Assembly (NCBI GenBank): GCA_035458585.1
Contig: DATHZN010000056.1
Location: 3,951 to 67,950 of the forward strand
DNA: 64,000 nt
Direction: 5' to 3'
From: Marinobacterium_E sp035458585
GTDB lineage: Bacteria > Pseudomonadota > Gammaproteobacteria > Pseudomonadales > Balneatricaceae
Part shown: positions 63,301-64,000 of the stretch, in pieces
How positions within the stretch are numbered: position 1 is the first letter of the stretch
How the letters are laid out: every line of letters begins with the position of its first letter
The notes under the pieces: model-generated
Seen by the model: the letters and a program-made list of their open reading frames with translations, nothing else
Database searches by the model: none
Told to the model about the DNA's origin: nothing
Position numbers and translations under genes: made by a program

Positions 63301-63915
63301 ATGCATGAGTTTCGAAACTCTTACTTAATTATGCGCCACGGCGAGAGCGAGGCGAACGTTGCGGGCGTTATTGTCAGTAACCCTGACATAGGATGCAGCC
63401 AATACGGCCTTTCGGAGACAGGCCGTCTGCAGGCATCTGAGTCTGCTCAGCTTCATCACGCGTCTGGTATCACGAAGATTGTCTGTTCCGACTTTCTCAG
63501 GACACAGCAGACCGCCGAGATTGTACAACAGCAACTTGGACTGCCTGACGTGCAGATCGACGAGGGTTTGCGAGAACGATACTTTGGTGTTTGGGATGGC
63601 GATTCTCACACCCATTATCAAAATGTCTGGCGTGCAGATGGTTTGGGCGGGGTGCCAGAGGATCAACAGGTTGAATCTGCGAGCGCGGTACTAGAACGGG
63701 GGTTGGGTGTGCTCAGTCGTCTGGAGGCTAGCTTGTCAGATGAGACCATCCTGCTTGTATCCCATGGTGATATGTTACAGATACTGCGTACGGCGTTTCT
63801 CGGGGTTTCTCCGTTCAAACATCGCGATCTGGCGCATCACGAAACCGGTGAAGTAAAACCGCTGGTCGCCAAAGGTGAAAGCTACCCGCTTGATCGGTGG
63901 CTCGCCTCTGCTTAG
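63301..63915 (+). CDS. histidine phosphatase family protein
   Basis: A 204-residue member of the phosphoglycerate-mutase-like branch. The catalytic RHG is at residues 12-14 (IMRHGESEAN), and the second histidine is in LVSHGDMLQ; the acid LRERYFGVWDGD is also present. AAGGG lies 6 bases before the ATG, 18 bp after the phosphodiesterase. It probably removes phosphate from a product of the pathway; the substrate is not known. It is the last gene seen in the operon. Confidence 0.85.
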   Translation: MHEFRNSYLIMRHGESEANVAGVIVSNPDIGCSQYGLSETGRLQASESAQLHHASGITKIVCSDFLRTQQTAEIVQQQLGLPDVQIDEGLRERYFGVWDGDSHTHYQNVWRADGLGGVPEDQQVESASAVLERGLGVLSRLEASLSDETILLVSHGDMLQILRTAFLGVSPFKHRDLAHHETGEVKPLVAKGESYPLDRWLASA

Positions 63916-63947
63916 CAATCCCGATTTCATACAGGTTTGAATGTCTG

Positions 63948-63966
63948 ATTTGCTAAATCGGCAAAT
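63948..63966 (+). terminator. possible terminator after the histidine phosphatase gene
   Basis: ATTTGC (63948-63953) and GCAAAT (63961-63966) could pair, followed by an AT-rich stretch. The stem is short and the downstream gene is outside the window, so the operon may continue. Confidence 0.3.
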
Positions 63967-64000
63967 AGAATTTGATTAAAACTAAAAACGGGAGCCTAGG

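Overview
The window reads as chromosomal DNA of a marine or halotolerant gammaproteobacterium, most like the Oceanospirillales/Pseudomonadales side of the class. The reasons are a gmk-rpoZ-spoT block, an ABC-F / TIGR02444 / FKBP isomerase / Rsd(AlgQ) / FliL-like neighbourhood of the pseudomonad kind, an ectR-ectABC-ask_ect osmolyte cluster, and many binding-protein-dependent importers. Genus cannot be fixed from the sequence alone. There is no tRNA, rRNA, insertion sequence, prophage or CRISPR array.

Layout. 1-18.4 kb is mostly housekeeping and signalling: the gmk 3' end, rpoZ, spoT, an HDOD protein, an exported dienelactone-hydrolase-like protein, an orphan hybrid histidine kinase, an ABC-F ATPase, a histone-deacetylase-family amidohydrolase, an FKBP isomerase, rsd with a WD40 lipoprotein, a FliL-like protein, gshA, and a chemoreceptor with a c-type heme motif. 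18.5-22.8 kb holds ectoine synthesis (ectABC plus its own aspartokinase) with divergent ectR. 22.9-33.1 kb is a complete glycerol module: glpD, glpR and a glycerol ABC importer (glpV S T P Q U) with glpK. 33.2-38.8 kb is a Dpp/Opp-type importer of unknown substrate. 38.9-46.0 kb is an uncharacterised catabolic region: a 2OG-Fe(II) dioxygenase, a Gfo/Idh/MocA dehydrogenase, a GntR regulator, an aldo/keto reductase and a TRAP transporter. 46.0-50.2 kb carries a Sel1 protein, a di-heme peroxidase-like protein, ilvA and rpiA. 50.4-55.5 kb is ugpBAEC with the phosphodiesterase ugpQ. 55.7-57.1 kb is an unrecognised membrane protein. 57.4-63.9 kb is a second, GlpR-like-regulated Ugp-type operon that ends in a GpdQ-like phosphodiesterase and a histidine phosphatase.

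How it fits together. Three separate supply lines (the glycerol ABC importer, Ugp plus UgpQ, and the second Ugp-like operon) plausibly converge on glycerol 3-phosphate and GlpD, under two paralogous GlpR-type repressors. This concentration of glycerol and glycerophosphodiester scavenging is the main theme. The most unusual details are an asymmetric GlpS/GlpT ATPase pair with complementary degenerate motifs, a hairpin directly after the binding-protein gene in four importer operons, and the second Ugp-like operon with its two phosphoesterases. Start sites were chosen from ribosome-binding sites and signal peptides; all functions are inferred from motifs and context.
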